NCBI GenBank assembly: GCA_018812355.1
Contig: JAHJDQ010000170.1
Coordinates: forward strand, 1 to 12,357
DNA: 12,357 nucleotides
Reading direction: 5' to 3'
From: Nanobdellota archaeon
GTDB lineage: Archaea; Nanobdellota; Nanobdellia; Woesearchaeales; GW2011-AR9
Made by a program: the position numbers and the translations under genes. The notes beneath the pieces were generated by a model. The model worked only from the letters and a program-made list of their open reading frames with translations. It did no database searches and was not told the DNA's origin. This document shows positions 1 to 5,345 of the stretch, one piece after another (position 1 is the stretch's first letter; the number at the start of each line of letters is the position of its first letter).

Positions 1-305
1 AGTTTTTTACAGACTTCCTTTAAGAAAAGATCAATCCGTGATTCCTCTTTTACGAATACGGCTAAAGCAGTCAAGTAGATTTCTTCGACCAAATGCTGTG
101 GCGTTTTAAAACCTAATTCCTGAAAAGCAGTTCTTAAGGTAGTTAAATCTTTTTTGTTGGTGACGACGATATCAATATCTTTCGTTACTAACTTCAAATC
201 AACCAGGGACATGGCTCCTCCGCCAATAAGGTAAATAGTGACAGGCTCTTTGAGTATATGGCCGATTTTTTCAAATGTTTCTTGGATCGTTTCTTTGGTA
301 AACAT
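1..305 (-). CDS. Minimal nucleotidyltransferase (DUF6036/AbiEii-like), C-terminus cut by window edge
   Basis: Reading from the ATG at 305 gives 101 residues with no stop before the window edge, so the C-terminus is missing. The fold signature of the polymerase-beta-type nucleotidyltransferases is visible: a Gly-rich GGGAM motif at residues 28-32, the paired acidic residues of KDIDIVV (D43, D45), and a third acidic position in RIDLF (D92). Together these give the metal-binding triad, so the enzyme looks intact over this part. The GG-A-M form of the motif resembles AbiEii/DUF6036-like enzymes more than the GS-type MNT proteins elsewhere in the window. It lies 91 nt downstream of a two-wHTH regulator on the same strand. 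In AbiE-like modules the enzyme is the toxin and the wHTH protein the antitoxin and repressor. No Shine-Dalgarno precedes the ATG, and the leader is almost entirely a hairpin. Assignment to the superfamily is firm; the toxin role is inferred. Confidence 0.8.
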   Translation of the reverse strand, partial: MFTKETIQETFEKIGHILKEPVTIYLIGGGAMSLVDLKLVTKDIDIVVTNKKDLTTLRTAFQELGFKTPQHLVEEIYLTALAVFVKEESRIDLFLKEVCKK

Positions 306-308
306 AGT

Positions 309-361
309 TATATACTGAGAGACGTTAATTCTCGTACAAAAATTAACGTCTCTGGTATATA
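309..361. repeat. Hairpin 1 of a tandem pair, in the regulator-nucleotidyltransferase gap
   Basis: A perfect 13-bp inverted repeat (318-330 with 341-353) encloses a 10-nt loop (331-340). Beyond a small internal bulge it is extended by a further 7 bp, 309-315 with 355-361. The loop and inner stem share a core, GTACAAAAATTAA on the plus strand, with hairpin 2. In the mRNA of the minus-strand genes it would occupy nearly all of the leader of the nucleotidyltransferase, ending 3 nt before the start codon. It could be an operator, an RNA switch or a processing signal. Confidence 0.8.
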
Positions 362-363
362 CC

Positions 364-397
364 AAAGTCATTAATTAGTACAAAAATTAATGACTTT
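364..397. repeat. Hairpin 2 of the tandem pair, touching the regulator stop codon
   Basis: A perfect 13-bp inverted repeat (364-376 with 385-397) has an 8-nt loop (377-384). Compared with hairpin 1, stem positions 2, 5 and 7 differ, and each difference is matched on the opposite arm, while the inner six base pairs and most of the loop are the same. Its outer base is the last base of the stop codon of the wHTH gene (397-399). GTATA-type sequences flank it at 355-360 and 400-405. Confidence 0.8.
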
Positions 398-1296
398 TAG
401 TATACTCCATAGATTTCATAGATTCTTTGTAAGTTTTTTGGTGTTATTTGAGGAAGTATTGTTGTTGTAGTTTTTCCTTTAGTAGTTATTACGGACAAGA
501 GTTCTTCTACCTTATTGACACAATCATATTTCAGGGCTAATTCTTTAACTTTCTTTCTAGATAATTTATTTTTTTTGAAGAAAACAGCAGCGAGTCCTAC
601 TGCCCGGGAATCTTTCTCAATCTGTAAAATGGAATGAACAAATATTTCTTCTTTTGACAATCGTTTTTTCCCCTGGTAGCAGCAATAGGTAGAGGTAACA
701 ACCTTAACACTGAAGTCATCATAACGGCTTGTTCCGGTAAGCTTTCCAGAAATATCTTCCTTTCTACGAACTTCAAATAATACTTCATTTTCAAACTGCC
801 ATAGGAGCATTCCTTTCACTATAGCTCTGTTTCTGTAGTAATGGAGGAATTCATGAAGATGTGGCCAGAATTTTTTGTGAAAGAGGTAAGTTTTCTTTCT
901 TTTTTTGAGCAGTCCTCTGTTGAGGCTAGCTTTGACAATTTCATGAACGGTTCTTGTACTGCTTTTTAATTGTGCGGCTATTTGTGGCACAGTTTTAGAC
1001 GTGTAGAGAATGGATTCGAATACTCTTGTTTTATTCTTATCAAGAATATTACTGTAATCAATAGAGGGGTCTCTAGTGATAAGTTCCTTAAGTTTTTGTG
1101 CATGAGCTGTTCGGGCAAGGGAAGCGTACAATACCTTACCTTCTTTGCGTAAAATGATTAATTGTTCTTGCTGTATCGCTTTAAGTAATTTGATGCAATA
1201 ACTTTCTTGTATCTTGAGTTGGTGCTTGAGAGCATCTGTTGTCGCGTGTCCTTGCATTATTTTTATGAAGGCTTTAATCATTGTTTTGGTTAGCAT
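397..1296 (-). CDS. Two-wHTH regulator, probable antitoxin partner of the adjacent nucleotidyltransferase
   Basis: The 299-residue protein has two winged-helix-like segments. The first is at about residues 5-60, with a helix-turn-helix around QLKIQESYCIKLLKAI. The second is at about 85-142, where VPQIAAQLKSSTRTVHEIV is followed by a Lys/Arg-rich wing. The C-terminal half (145-299) includes LSKEEIFVHSIL near residues 215-226 and a closing segment ending in YGVY. This architecture (wHTH plus a domain with a conserved LS-EE-hS motif) is, from memory, that of archaeal proteins encoded next to DUF6036-like nucleotidyltransferases, comparable to AbiEi antitoxins. No signal peptide or TM segment is visible. 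The ATG at 1296 lies about 25 nt from a good TATA box, suggesting a leaderless mRNA. The gene precedes the enzyme on the same strand, as expected for an autoregulated module. The DNA-binding role is well supported; the antitoxin role is inferred. Confidence 0.7.
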   Translation of the reverse strand: MLTKTMIKAFIKIMQGHATTDALKHQLKIQESYCIKLLKAIQQEQLIILRKEGKVLYASLARTAHAQKLKELITRDPSIDYSNILDKNKTRVFESILYTSKTVPQIAAQLKSSTRTVHEIVKASLNRGLLKKRKKTYLFHKKFWPHLHEFLHYYRNRAIVKGMLLWQFENEVLFEVRRKEDISGKLTGTSRYDDFSVKVVTSTYCCYQGKKRLSKEEIFVHSILQIEKDSRAVGLAAVFFKKNKLSRKKVKELALKYDCVNKVEELLSVITTKGKTTTTILPQITPKNLQRIYEIYGVY

Positions 1297-1316
1297 AGAG
1301 TTTAGTTATTGTTTGT

Positions 1317-1331
1317 ATATTTAAATCTTTC
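1317..1331 (-). promoter_or_regulatory. Archaeal BRE/TATA promoter of the wHTH regulator
   Basis: On the minus strand the sequence reads AGAAAGATTTAAATATA: a purine-rich BRE-like stretch followed by a TATA box centred near 1321. That is about 25 nt upstream of the ATG at 1296, so transcription should start at or next to the start codon. A 6-bp inverted repeat (1350-1355 with 1368-1373) lies just upstream and could be an upstream operator. Confidence 0.55.
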
Positions 1332-1403
1332 TAAAAATGGAAAAAAATTGACATTATTTTATAAATAAATGTCCTAAATTTTCATAATTAGCGACAGCTT
1401 TAG

Positions 1404-1610
1404 GTCTATCACAAATCAGCTAGTTTCTCCACTACACATGTTTGGAACGTTACTTGTGCTAAAGATGGATTTACTTCATTAACAGCAAATGATACAGTCG
1501 TAATAACTTCATTAGGAGGAGCTGTTCCCGAATTTAGTGATTATGCAATTTTGTTAATTTTAATAACTGTGATTAGCGGTTTCTTAGTGATGAAAAAGAG
1601 TGCAGAGTAA
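1404..1610 (+). pseudogene. 3' relict of a surface-protein gene with a PEF-type C-terminal sorting signal
   Basis: The frame ending at TAA 1608-1610 is open back to an in-frame TAG at 1401 and has no plausible start. It encodes an Ig-like strand ending in the N-glycosylatable segment HVWNVTCAKDG, then GAVPEFSDYA, a run of about 17 hydrophobic residues, and a short MKKSAE tail. A PEF motif, then a TM helix, then a basic tail is the layout of PEF-CTERM/archaeosortase-type sorting signals. The Ig-like segment preceding it is typical of archaeal cell-surface proteins. The upstream sequence has stops in all three plus frames (1389 and 1401 in this one), so only the C-terminal 68 codons survive. 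This is a decayed end of a larger gene, or a cassette left by rearrangement next to the surface-protein genes at 1618-4150. It is probably not expressed as it stands. Confidence 0.6.
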
Positions 1611-1617
1611 TTTTAAA

Positions 1618-2574
1618 TTACTTTTTCTTCATTCTCTTTTTTAAGAATAACTCGATTATTATAAAAATAATTATTAAAGAAATTAGAAATAAAATCAATG
1701 GTAAAATGATTGGTATAGGAGTTGGTTTTTCTAAATTTTTCTCTACTAATTCATCTTTAAGCAGATTTTTCTTAATAAAAAAATCTTCAAAATTAGAAAC
1801 AGCAATCAGTTTATCATTAGAATAAGCAAAAGCTTGTACTTTGTACCAACCATCACTTATTTCATTAGAATTAAACGAATAACTCTTTTCAATAATTTTT
1901 TCAGGGGAGAATTTATCTTCAATTGTTTTGATAATGTTATTGTTTGGTAGCGAAAATAAAACTAATTTAAATAAAATTTTATCTCGGGGAGAATCCAAAT
2001 GTTCAAGGAAAATATCGATAGTAATTAGTTCCTCTCCTTGTTTGAGGGATAAATTCAGAAAAACGTTTGCTAAGAAGTCTGTTTCTTTTTTTGGGATGAG
2101 TTCTCCACCATTATTACCAGCACTTTCTCCATTGCTACTTCCTCCATTAGTTGGAGAAGATTCTGCTGCTGAGATAACCGTTAGTTCTGGTAAAAATTGT
2201 AATCCCGTACCAGAATTAACTTCTTGGCTTATTGAAGTAAACGTCCCTTCACTGGAAGAGGTTTGATACCAAATAGGATTGCCTGCCTGCCAAAAACTAT
2301 CACAACGGACAGAAGGAAAATCCTGGAAAACAAGATTGGCAAGGTTAGTAGAGAAACTGCCGTCCGGACCGTTTTTTACAGAGGGATTAATCGTGCAGTT
2401 TTGCTTTCCGTTAAGAGGAGAATCAACTTCTACGTATAATCGAACAGTTAGTTGTTCTATCTGATTAGTAAAACTTAACTTTCCAGCAATCGGCTTAGAT
2501 ACAGCGTTAACGAAAGGAATAATTAGAATAATTAAAAATATTAATCCAATTATAGTTAGTTTATTTTTCATCAT
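1618..2574 (-). CDS. Membrane-anchored surface protein, signal peptide and C-terminal TM
   Basis: I place the start at the ATG at 2574. It lies 1 nt after the stop of the upstream gene and gives a proper signal peptide (MMKNK, hydrophobic residues 6-22, likely cleavage after VNA at 24). A longer frame exists but would overlap the upstream gene and spoil the signal. The 318-residue product has a beta-rich domain at 25-135 that looks like the carboxypeptidase-regulatory/Ig-like folds of archaeal envelope proteins. It carries a Cys pair (C60, C91). A Ser/Gly/Asn linker follows at 139-157, then a second beta-rich domain at about 163-268, a Pro-rich stretch, a TM helix at 288-310, and a basic cytoplasmic tail ending LKKRMKKK. 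Several N-x-S/T sequons are present. The tight spacing implies one operon and probably a shared complex with the upstream surface protein. I do not recognise a specific function. Confidence 0.7.
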   Translation of the reverse strand: MMKNKLTIIGLIFLIILIIPFVNAVSKPIAGKLSFTNQIEQLTVRLYVEVDSPLNGKQNCTINPSVKNGPDGSFSTNLANLVFQDFPSVRCDSFWQAGNPIWYQTSSSEGTFTSISQEVNSGTGLQFLPELTVISAAESSPTNGGSSNGESAGNNGGELIPKKETDFLANVFLNLSLKQGEELITIDIFLEHLDSPRDKILFKLVLFSLPNNNIIKTIEDKFSPEKIIEKSYSFNSNEISDGWYKVQAFAYSNDKLIAVSNFEDFFIKKNLLKDELVEKNLEKPTPIPIILPLILFLISLIIIFIIIELFLKKRMKKK

Positions 2575-2575
2575 T

Positions 2576-4150
2576 TTAACCAAAACAATTAGTACATAAA
2601 GTGTGATTATAATTGTCATCAACAGTCAAAGCGTAACCAACTCCAACATTCGTGCTAAAATTGTTTCCGTCAGCTAAACCACGGACATGAGTGGTAAGAT
2701 ATTCTCCAGATGGATCGGATTTATCTAAACGGGAAATCGTCGGATTAAGTGCTCCAGGAATTTCTTGCAGGAAACTTTCCGCGTAATAAGATTTGTTGAA
2801 ATCATAAATACCTTTCCAGTTAGTTGCTAAAATTCCGTAAGTGGATGAATTTAGCATATCGTAATAAAGTACATAAGGAGTATTGTTATAAACTTTTCCA
2901 ACAACAGTATGATTATAATAATCATCTACAGTGATTTGGTAACCCCTAGTAGCTTCCATGTTGTAATTGTTTCCATCAGCTAAACCACGGACATGTGTGG
3001 TAAGATATTCTCCAGATGGATCAGACTTATCCAAGCGAGAAATCGTTGGGTTAAGTATTCCAGGAATTTCTTGCAGGAAACTTTCTGCAATATAACTAAC
3101 ATTAAGATAAATGGCAATTCTGTTTGAAGCTAAAGTTCCATAAATACTAGAATTTGGGGCAGTATAGTAATAAGTAAATTTTCCTACTGGAAGATCGTTT
3201 GTTAAAGTTTCATTGCCACTTACAACTGCACTAACTGTATAATATCTTTTTTGTACTTCTGAAGCGTTAGTATCGGTCCAGTTAAGGATAGAAATCCCCG
3301 TTACAGAAGTGACATCAGAAGTGACGTTACTTAGATTTAAATTCATGATGGAAGAGATATTTGAAGAATAATAAATGTTGTAATAAGAAGCACAATCTAC
3401 ACTGCTCCAATTAAGAATTACGCTTTCATTATCAATATGTTTTCTGCTGTTTAATGTTAATGGTCCTGTTGTCGCACAAAGTACATTTAACTGAAATGTA
3501 GTTGAATTTGGTGAGAATCCACTTTTATCACAATAAATATGGATGTTATAAGTTCCATCTTCTCCACTTTGGGGAGTGAAATTAATAAGACCAGTAGAGC
3601 TGCTAATGTTGAATGAGGGAAGGTTAGGAACACTGACGTGATAAAAAGTAAGGGTTTCATAACAATCTGAGTTACATTCAACTTGGTATGAAAATTCTTG
3701 ATCAATTCTAGCGGTTTGGCTGACTATGGGTTGAACTATCGGGGGATTAATAGTGCAATTGACATTAAGAACAAAATGCTCGGAATCTTCTGTAAAGCCT
3801 ATTTTATCGCAGTACACATAGATATCATATGCTCCTGATTCTCCTAATTGGGGAGTAAAATTAATTATTCCGATTGAGGAATTAATATTGAAGGAAGGTA
3901 AGTTAGGAATCGTTAAATCATAAAAATAAAGTGTTTCTCCACAGTCTTGGCTGCAATTAACTGGATAACTAAACTCTATCCCAATTGTCGCATTTTGGTT
4001 TGGAATAGTGGTTATATTAGGAGCACCAATTATACACATGGCTACATTTCCAGTAGCTTGACCAGTGAGGGTAAATAAAACATAAGTCTGGCAAAAAGAA
4101 AAAAATAAGAATATTACTACTAGTATTAAAATCACCCTTTTTATTTGCAT
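2576..4150 (-). CDS. Secreted multidomain surface protein with cadherin-like, FN3-like and C-terminal repeats
   Basis: The 524-residue product starts with a hydrophobic signal or anchor (residues 4-28) leading into TLTGQATGNV, typical of exported DPANN proteins in my memory. Two cadherin-like (He_PIG-type) repeats follow at about 42-131 and 132-225. They share IPNLPSFNI/VPNLPSFNI, INFTPQ and YCDK motifs and conserved cysteines that could form disulfides. An FN3-like domain lies at about 228-330. Two copies of a roughly 100-residue module fill 336-418 and 437-518, each with ESFLQEIPG, NPTISRLDKSD and GLADGNN, then a GY-TVDD strand. About 25 N-x-S/T sequons suggest heavy N-glycosylation. The protein ends abruptly at CTNCFG with no C-terminal TM or sorting signal, so it must be held by its N-terminal helix or by the TM-anchored partner encoded 1 nt downstream. 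An adhesion or cell-surface structural role is inferred. Confidence 0.75.
   Translation of the reverse strand: MQIKRVILILVVIFLFFSFCQTYVLFTLTGQATGNVAMCIIGAPNITTIPNQNATIGIEFSYPVNCSQDCGETLYFYDLTIPNLPSFNINSSIGIINFTPQLGESGAYDIYVYCDKIGFTEDSEHFVLNVNCTINPPIVQPIVSQTARIDQEFSYQVECNSDCYETLTFYHVSVPNLPSFNISSSTGLINFTPQSGEDGTYNIHIYCDKSGFSPNSTTFQLNVLCATTGPLTLNSRKHIDNESVILNWSSVDCASYYNIYYSSNISSIMNLNLSNVTSDVTSVTGISILNWTDTNASEVQKRYYTVSAVVSGNETLTNDLPVGKFTYYYTAPNSSIYGTLASNRIAIYLNVSYIAESFLQEIPGILNPTISRLDKSDPSGEYLTTHVRGLADGNNYNMEATRGYQITVDDYYNHTVVGKVYNNTPYVLYYDMLNSSTYGILATNWKGIYDFNKSYYAESFLQEIPGALNPTISRLDKSDPSGEYLTTHVRGLADGNNFSTNVGVGYALTVDDNYNHTLCTNCFG
2661..2783 (-). repeat. Internal coding repeat, copy 2 (C-terminal)
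   Basis: This 123-nt stretch is about 90% identical to 2967-3089 at a 306-nt (102-codon) period. It encodes the conserved core AESFLQEIPG to GLADGNN of the second C-terminal module of the surface protein. Confidence 0.85.
2967..3089 (-). repeat. Internal coding repeat, copy 1
   Basis: This is the partner of 2661-2783. Of about 12 nucleotide differences, only two, in a single codon (Ile here, Ala in the other copy), change the roughly 40-residue core. The others are synonymous. Confidence 0.85.
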
Positions 4151-4173
4151 TATAGTTAGAGAAAGAGTTTTGC

Positions 4174-4185
4174 TTTATTAATTTT
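4174..4185 (-). promoter_or_regulatory. Possible TATA box for the surface-protein operon
   Basis: On the minus strand, AATTAATAAA is centred about 27 nt upstream of the ATG at 4150. This fits an archaeal TATA element producing a leaderless mRNA. The surrounding DNA is very AT-rich, so the match is only moderately informative. Confidence 0.35.
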
Positions 4186-4390
4186 GTTTTTTTAAAACTC
4201 TAAAGTTTGATTATCACAATTTAAAAATAAGATCATTTTTGCCAATTCTATCAGTTTATTTTGTTCCAAACCTTCTGGTAGCAGGAAATTTAGTGAAAGC
4301 GTTAGCTCCATTTTTTAAGAATTATATAATCAAATTATCCTTATTTGTCATTTTTAAAATGATGGTTATTATCCTTCCACTACCGCAAAC

Positions 4391-4398
4391 TTTATATA
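4391..4398 (+). promoter_or_regulatory. TATA box of the PRC-barrel gene
   Basis: TTTATATA is preceded by GCAAAC. The expected transcription start is near 4420, giving a leader of about 30 nt that contains GGTGA (4440-4444), 6 nt before the ATG at 4451. This is a normal archaeal promoter plus Shine-Dalgarno arrangement. Confidence 0.6.
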
Positions 4399-4450
4399 TT
4401 CTTTTTTCCCCACTCCAACTATCACAATTAAATGATGAGGGTGAATCACG

Positions 4451-4714
4451 ATGGAAAATAATGAAAAAAGTTATTCTAAAGAAATGTTAGGTAAAACTGT
4501 CGTCTCTAAAGCGGGGAAGAAGTTTGGTGAAGTTGGCGATTTAATCTTTGAAGTTGGCTCTGGAGAATTGATCCACTTGCTTTTAAGAAATCCTACTTCT
4601 TACACCGATAAAATGGAACTAGAAAAAACTAAAGAAGGCGACATTTTAATCCCCTTTTCTGCAGTTATTGCTAGCGGCGACTTCATTGTCGTAGCGGAAG
4701 AAGATATTATTTAA
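4451..4714 (+). CDS. Single-domain PRC-barrel protein
   Basis: The 87-residue protein is almost entirely one PRC-barrel domain (residues 8-83). It has the opening LGKTVVSKAGKKFGEVGDL, a central strand ELIHLLL, and the closing ILIPFSAVIASGDFIVV, which matches the usual archaeal pattern of an IPF motif before a final barrel strand. PRC-barrels are protein-protein interaction modules, found in RimM, in photosynthetic reaction centre H subunits, and in archaeal cell-division partners of SepF (the CdpB proteins). It has no signal peptide or TM, so it is cytoplasmic. The ATG is fixed by GGTGA at 4440-4444. The gene is monocistronic: it faces away from the surface operon and converges on the gltX operon. 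A role in division or as an adaptor is possible, but the sequence alone cannot choose between them. Confidence 0.85.
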   Translation: MENNEKSYSKEMLGKTVVSKAGKKFGEVGDLIFEVGSGELIHLLLRNPTSYTDKMELEKTKEGDILIPFSAVIASGDFIVVAEEDII

Positions 4715-4727
4715 ATTTCCTTATAAC

Positions 4728-4738
4728 TTTTTTCTTTT
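4728..4738 (+). terminator. Oligo-T terminator after the PRC-barrel gene
   Basis: Thirteen nucleotides after the stop codon the plus strand has T6, C, T4. Archaeal RNA polymerase terminates at such oligo-T tracts without needing a hairpin. A 10-bp inverted repeat (4756-4765 with 4805-4814) lies further into this convergent gap. Confidence 0.45.
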
Positions 4739-4845
4739 AATAACCATTACGGGAAATTTTACCATTACTTTTATTTAAATTTTTCTGTTTTTCTAAAGAA
4801 AGTCATGGTAAAATAATCCGGATTAAACTCAACTGCGGTTCCCCT

Positions 4846-5313
4846 TTATTCTCCTTTAAACTCTTCATCGATCTTCTTGACATAATCTCTAACTCTAGAT
4901 AAAACAGACTTTAAAATAAAATTATGAATCTTGTCTTCAAAGATTTCTGTAATATTGTTCCACTCCGAAATACGATACAAATTAGCATTAGTTTCAATTA
5001 AATGTAAATCTTTCAACCGTTTCAACTGACGACGTATATTCGACGAAGCAATCCCGAGCATTGGTAGCTTACTCTCTTTTCTTGAAGTCATCACATGATT
5101 CTTTACTTCTTCTGAATGGAGCTCTTCCCGTCTTTGACGAGCCTTCAACATTACATGAAGCACATCAACCACTACATCACGTGAATCGCCAGGTTGTAAC
5201 AATCCTACAGATAAACAAAACTTCCTTACTAAATCCCGATCGTTCATCGTCGGCTTTTCATATCTTCTCAAAGTGATCTCCGCTAAAGGAGTATCTCGAC
5301 TAATTTTGGGCAT
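4846..5313 (-). CDS. wHTH-containing conserved archaeal protein downstream of gltX
   Basis: The 155-residue soluble protein has a Shine-Dalgarno-led start: AGGAGGA (5322-5328) lies 8 nt before the ATG at 5313. The N-terminus carries PLAEITLRRYEKP, followed by a segment with LVRKFCLSVGLLQPGDSRDVVVDVL (residues about 28-52) that reads as highly constrained. Residues about 85-118 (GIASSNIRRQLKRLKDLHLIE, then NLYRIS) form a clear helix-turn-helix with wing. The tail to 155 is helical and could be a dimerisation region. I recall similar proteins from DPANN genomes but know no assigned function. The gene starts 32 nt after the gltX stop on the same strand, so it is probably co-transcribed. A transcriptional regulator is the best guess; binding to nucleic acid is inferred from the wHTH only. 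Confidence 0.65.
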   Translation of the reverse strand: MPKISRDTPLAEITLRRYEKPTMNDRDLVRKFCLSVGLLQPGDSRDVVVDVLHVMLKARQRREELHSEEVKNHVMTSRKESKLPMLGIASSNIRRQLKRLKDLHLIETNANLYRISEWNNITEIFEDKIHNFILKSVLSRVRDYVKKIDEEFKGE

Positions 5314-5345
5314 CTTTAATATCCTCCTTCTTTTCTCAACAAATT

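Larger units (their letters stand above)
4151..4450. other. Divergent intergenic region, no gene supported
   Basis: This 300-nt AT-rich gap separates the minus-strand surface operon from the plus-strand PRC-barrel gene. It holds the promoters of both. An 83-codon frame from 4239 runs through it but overlaps the PRC-barrel start, spans that gene's TATA box and encodes only generic hydrophobic sequence. I see no RNA gene or repeat. Confidence 0.5.

Noticed and set aside
309..405. CRISPR array
   Set aside because: There are only two units, the repeated part is itself the stem of each hairpin, and there are no spacer-like unique inserts or cas genes.
1928..2464. Plus-strand frames opposite the TM-anchored surface gene
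   Set aside because: They are antisense shadows with no domain signal; the minus-strand frame has a signal peptide, linker and TM anchor.
2575..2622. Longer N-terminus for the TM-anchored surface protein, starting at 2622
   Set aside because: It would overlap the upstream gene by 47 nt and put a second hydrophobic stretch before a good signal peptide that starts at the ATG at 2574.
4432..4438. Perfect C-box-like ATGATGA suggesting a C/D box sRNA
   Set aside because: No D box (CTGA) follows at a suitable distance, and the site lies in the leader and Shine-Dalgarno region of the PRC-barrel gene.
4239..4490. 83-codon plus-strand frame between the surface operon and the PRC-barrel gene
   Set aside because: It spans the TATA box of the PRC-barrel gene, overlaps its start by 40 nt in another frame, has no promoter or Shine-Dalgarno of its own, and encodes only generic hydrophobic sequence.
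4715..4845. tRNA or other structured RNA in the convergent gap
   Set aside because: No T-loop motif or cloverleaf pairing is visible; only an oligo-T tract and one short inverted repeat.
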